Shown here: one piece after another, positions 59,948-64,000 of the stretch
How the letters are laid out: every line of letters starts with the position of its first letter
How positions within the stretch are numbered: the stretch's first letter is position 1
NCBI GenBank assembly: GCA_030374805.1
Contig: JARGSG010000191.1
Span: forward strand, 62,001 to 126,000
Length of the DNA: 64,000 nt
DNA from: Gracilaria gracilis
Taxonomy: Eukaryota; Rhodophyta; Florideophyceae; Gracilariales; Gracilariaceae
Direction of reading: 5' to 3'
Made by a program: the position numbers and the translations under genes
Notes under the pieces: generated by a model
Seen by the model: only the letters and a program-made list of their open reading frames with translations
The model's database searches: none
What the model was told of the DNA's origin: nothing

Positions 59948-62919
59948 TGCAGACGTGCTTCTTACGCGCCGTACCGTTTTTGTTTACTGTTTCAGCTTAA
60001 GCAGCCTTTACGCTCTTCACTTTTTGACATGCGATCAAAATGACGTACCGGTGCATCGCATTTCTTTCGCAGCCGCTGCACTCCAGTCGGTCGAATTCTT
60101 TCCGCGTCTCTCGTGCACAGGGGACAGGTGTTGTGTACCACTTTGGCTAACTGTTTATCCCACTGGTTTCTCCTTTTTAACTTGTTTAGACTGATGACGA
60201 CTGTTAAATACCCCTCTGAATCTTTACGTTTCTTCTTTACGACATGTCGCGGACTCCTCCCCCCTGCACTGGAAAGCGTTTCGCTTGAGGGGTGTTTTAT
60301 AATCCATGTGGGGAAAACGGAGAATACGCTGGTGGAGATTCGCAAGCGCAAGTGTAGAAAACCCAGTGTCAGATGTTTCTGTGAAGGTGTAAAGCAGCTG
60401 CTTGGCTGGCTTGAATGATACAATTTGTCATGCATTTGTCCTCATTTTGCACAACGCAGCAAGATGTGCCTCTGTCCATAGATAGTGTTAATGGCTGTGG
60501 GTAAGGCATCTAGGTCAACTAAGGCTGTATTACGTCGACAGTTGATGCTCACGGGTGATGCAGCTTGACAGAGCCGTGGATTGGTTTTAAAGCGTATGCA
60601 CCGAGTGTGGGTTTGGTGCGCAATCTTTTCGGCAACAGAGATTCGAGAGTTGCGACTGTTCGCAGCAGCAGAATGCTCGCACAGATGTGATGCGTTGAAG
60701 ACACGTCTCAATTGTGAGACTCGGGCTAGATGAATCGCGAGATGTTTCCCCGAGCTGAAAACCTAACGCATGTCACGCCTCGTTCGCGTTGGGTGACGGG
60801 GATTGGGCTGTGGTTGGCAACCGACAAACACGCGAGACAGACAGATGCCCCTCTCATGTAGGAAGTGTTTCCCGCGTGGCAGAGAGGTGAACGGATTAGT
60901 AACACGCCTACAGCAAATGTGTCTGTAAATTTTTAATGTGTCTTTTCATATCTGGTGCCTTGCACCCCTATTTTTCGCCAAGTCGGCCAGCTCCTCCTTG
61001 ACGACCTACAAGCTACATCGGATACCATGAGAACTTATGACGACAATTCTCCAATTGTTCGTAAGACACAGCAAGACTCTTCATAACACCGAATGCACAT
61101 GTAGACACCAGATTCATATGACCCATTAAACCACAACAACTCTCTAAATGACGAGTAACACCATCCGCAAACCCTGATACCAATCAGTACACTTGCCAGA
61201 ATGCGTTTCTTGACTATTACAACGGCCGCTAACGTTCCAGGGAAAGTACAATATTGTCGAGACGGACTCCGAGCCTGCGTTAAGAAGTCTGAAGGACATT
61301 GTGTGGGATGCCTCAGGCAAAAAGTAGTACAGAATCTGACATGTGTATGAGATTTACTGTTTTGAGTTTTATGCGAATTTGATGTGTTTTGGGGATATGC
61401 GTGCAGTCGAACATATTGAGTGTGATGGAGGTCACCCAGTGACGCGTCTAGCATCGCTCGAAAGCGGAGACAAAGACCTTTCCGATGCACTAAAGATGAG
61501 ACAAAATGGATAAGAAATGGTGGAGAGACAGACGTTGGAAAACGTCGAACCAACTTTTTGGTCCCAAGCGACGGTTTTGATGTAGGCGTGTTAAGCTGTT
61601 TACGAAGCCATAACAGATAAAGCGAAGCGCGCGGAATTGGTGTCGTTTCCACCATGAGAGTTGGGAAAGTGTCACGGGGGGGTTTGCCCTGGCTCTAAAG
61701 AGTTTGTGAGTCAGAAATGGTGAGCATGCATAAGGGCGTTTCCAATGACACGTCTCGGAAGGAAGATGGGCGCTGAATGTGGCTGATATCGGACTTGGGC
61801 CAGAGATGTGCGATATGGATGCAGTCAAGACATGAGTGGCGTGTAAGGATACAGGTGCACTCGTTGCAATTGGAATGCGATACGATTGCTGAGTTTGGGC
61901 GGCGATATCATCTACAAGTTGGAAACGAGGTATCTAGCTAGTAAATGATGGGACGATGGGGGCACACGGGCAACACCCTAGGACATCAAAGCAAAGCATA
62001 AGGCGCTGTATGACAGATTTGGAAGGAAGATAGATACAAAGAGGCTTGCAAATCAAAGTTTGGCGGAAAAGCTGCGTGTACGTGTACTGTACATGCGAAA
62101 AAAGGTTGTCGAGTTTGCTGACGATGAAGATGAAAACAAACCACTGGCGCAGCAATCCAAGCGGAGCGATCCTTACCACGCTTACAATGGGGCGCAGTAA
62201 CTTTAGATATCGCATGCGAGTTTGATTCAGGAACATGTTGCATGCCTGGCATCACACTCGCGCCGAAAGAGTGGAACGGACCACACGACGACAAGCGAGC
62301 AAAATGTAACGTCAGACACTGCTCGACCAGCAAATTCGGCGCTGGCGCCGCCGCCGCCGCTGCAGGCGGCGGCTCTGGCGGCTCGCAGCCGAAGCGCGAC
62401 CGCGTTAGCGCCGGGCGAGTTGAACATGACAGAAACGCGCGACAATTAGATATCCATATTGAGGGCGGTGGCAGGGTGGTGGCGCTCAGAAACGAACGGG
62501 CGTGCGTGACGACGGGCGCCGTCACGGCCGGCGTGACCGCGCCCAAAAAAAGAAAAACAAATGATCCACGTGCGCCGAAAAACAAAAAGACACCGCTGCT
62601 TGACGAGCATTCATGCCATGCCGAAAAAACGCCGCCGCACTGCGCAACGTTGGCGCAGCGTGCGACGTCGCCCGCCACGCCGTCAAATCTTTATCAGCTC
62701 CAAAATTCCACATCTTCTTTCTACCCTTGTCTGTCCACAGCCATGCACCCATCCCCCTCGCCCACCCCGCAGTCCTCCACCTGCTCCCTGCTCCCTGCTT
62801 CCCGAACTTCCTCCCCCCACCCCTCTCCAAGATAACATACATATAGTAAGAAGTATGAAAAAAAAGTTAGTACAATTCGTACCATTACAATTGCTTTATA
62901 CGTCGCTAGACGACAATCC
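59948..62919. other. Gene-free stretch
   Basis: About 3 kb. The longest ORF, minus 61035-61655 (206 codons, ATG), has no recognised motif and unbalanced composition; those around 62.0-62.8 kb on both strands overlap and look like chance in GC-rich DNA. No LINE peptide or clear hairpin seen. Confidence 0.5.
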
Positions 62920-63957
62920 TCATGTAGAGGTAGCCTCTTCTACCGCACGATCTGTCCGAACCAAACCATCGGCTGTGAGTGAGGGTGCGGCGGCCGCCGC
63001 AGCCGCAGCTGCACTGGCGGCTTCATCGCAAGGCGCAACATCGAAATGGCGCAGTAATCTGGTATTGTAGCTGCCGCAAGCCGCGCATTTGTGGTGCACC
63101 AGATGAAAGCGAACCTGCGTCTTTTCGTTGCATTCATGACACAGTACCAGCGAGCGTTTGTACATAAATTCGCGCGGTACCACTTCATTCTTGATCTGTT
63201 CGTCCAGCTGCTTGTACCACTTGGTCATGTCGGCCATGGATTTGTTGCAGATGGGACATGTATACCCGCTGGCCGCAAGCTCTTTGAGGCAGTTGGCGTG
63301 CATGGTATGGCCGCAGCGCAGGAACACCATGGGATCAGTGCTGGTGGCCAGATACTCTGTACAGATGGGGCAGTTGGCGTCCAAGCTTCGCTCTCTGCAA
63401 GGGTGCTTCTCTTTGAACGCAATGGGGATGCAGTTGCTGCAGCCGTTGCAGTGGTAATTGTCAATGCCCAACCCTTTGCCCACTCTGCACATGCCACACC
63501 CGTCGCAGTGGTACGCATGCCTGCCGGGTGTGTCGTCGTAAAACTTGCACACGTCACAAAAATAATGAGCAAACCGAACGTTACAAGAGCGGCAATGCGA
63601 CGCCACGGGCTGATGAGCATCGCCACACTTGACGCACGCCACAAACTTTGTGGCGTAGCGATCGATTTCATGCGACTGCTGTTCATCATGACATCTGCGA
63701 CACGGGTAGTAGCGCTGACAGCACTCTGCCAGAATCCAACAATTGCGTTGATAGTGCGCGCATTGCGACGGCGCGCCCATTCCGGGGAACGATTCGAGGT
63801 GATGCATGGGCTCAGGCTCAGGCTCATGCTTTGCAATGAGCGCGGCGTTTCTTTTGAAGAACAGGCCGGAGATGGCGGCCTGTCTTCTGCGCGGGGACGA
63901 CTCGGTGGTCATGATGTGGCGCACGGCATCCTGCAACTGGCGAGACGGACTGCTCAT
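62920..63957 (-). CDS. RCHY1: RING E3 ubiquitin ligase with CHY and CTCHY zinc fingers (RCHY1/Pirh2, MIEL1 type)
   Basis: 345 residues. Zinc fingers in order: CHY finger (CAHYQRNC, then CCQRYYPCRRCHDEQQSHEIDR), CTCHY finger (CDVCKFYDDTPGRHAYHCDGCGMCRVGKGL, then YHCNGCSNCI), RING (CPICTEYLATS...MVFLRCGHTMHANCL...YTCPICNKS), and a C-terminal rubredoxin-like zinc ribbon (LCHECNEKTQVRFHLVHHKCAACGSYNTRLL). The last 40 residues include an Ala9 run. The full finger set suggests an active E3, which in other organisms targets p53-like or MYB proteins. Start is ATG 63957; the frame is open to the window edge, so a longer N-terminus is possible. Confidence 0.93.
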   Translation of the reverse strand: MSSPSRQLQDAVRHIMTTESSPRRRQAAISGLFFKRNAALIAKHEPEPEPMHHLESFPGMGAPSQCAHYQRNCWILAECCQRYYPCRRCHDEQQSHEIDRYATKFVACVKCGDAHQPVASHCRSCNVRFAHYFCDVCKFYDDTPGRHAYHCDGCGMCRVGKGLGIDNYHCNGCSNCIPIAFKEKHPCRERSLDANCPICTEYLATSTDPMVFLRCGHTMHANCLKELAASGYTCPICNKSMADMTKWYKQLDEQIKNEVVPREFMYKRSLVLCHECNEKTQVRFHLVHHKCAACGSYNTRLLRHFDVAPCDEAASAAAAAAAAAPSLTADGLVRTDRAVEEATST

Positions 63958-64000
63958 GGCGGGCGGCACAGAGGTATCGCATGCGAGATGGGCGTCCACA

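Noticed and set aside
61035..61655. 206-codon minus ORF
   Set aside because: No motif, patchy composition, and overlapping ORFs; likely chance.

Overview
This is eukaryotic nuclear DNA. The proteins include PEX16, a PARL-type rhomboid, Pol III subunit RPC11/POLR3K, PUS3, a T/K/L-type cyclin, PPP1R11 and mitochondrial uL4. Most genes are a single exon of normal length. I recovered eight short introns in six genes (seven of 54-105 nt, one of 228 nt), with GTAAG, GTACG, GTATG or GTTCG donors, AG acceptors and, in several, a CTAAC-like branch site. A plastid-type glycerol-3-phosphate acyltransferase and a PurD, both with transit-like N-termini, together with an SDP1-type lipase point to a primary-plastid alga. 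An intron-poor red alga is my best guess; this is inference, since no taxon-diagnostic gene is present.

Layout. 0-3.4 kb: 3' end of an unidentified gene, then gene-poor DNA with two striking hairpins and a decayed LINE 3' end. 3.4-8.8 kb: a bacterial-type (WbpE/WlbC-like) sugar aminotransferase, PurD and a membrane-anchored aspartyl protease. 8.8-11.6 kb: repeats. 11.6-17.5 kb: PEX16, an SR splicing factor, POLR3K with an 18-nt first exon, a glycosyltransferase-like protein whose start overlaps the end of POLR3K, and an unknown coiled-coil-like protein. 19.8-31.7 kb: PEMT (three exons), cyclin, plastid GPAT, PPP1R11, PUS3, an F-box/LRR-like gene and an alpha/beta hydrolase. 32.4-45.9 kb: a small candidate mitochondrial protein, MINPP1-like phosphatase, a VOC/glyoxalase-like protein, PARL, an unknown acidic-tailed protein, uL4m and a CLC antiporter. 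45.9-51.7 kb: a transposon graveyard of 5'-truncated LINE copies with microsatellite tails and a hAT-like MITE. 51.7-64 kb: GC-rich genes (TatD, SDP1-like lipase, a 5'-incomplete TMEM184/LAZ1, RCHY1/Pirh2) embedded in simple repeats.

There is no operon or pathway cluster. Several genes touch glycerolipids (GPAT, PEMT, SDP1), but they are not adjacent and I read this as coincidence. I did not find a clearly new multi-gene system. The strongest unusual signals are the LINE family with a conserved 3' stem-loop and (GAA)n tails, including a 197-nt pure pyrimidine tract; the near-perfect intergenic palindromes; the POLR3K/glycosyltransferase overlap; the bacterial-type sugar aminotransferase; and an octamer CCAATCAG shared by the upstream regions of three GC-rich loci.
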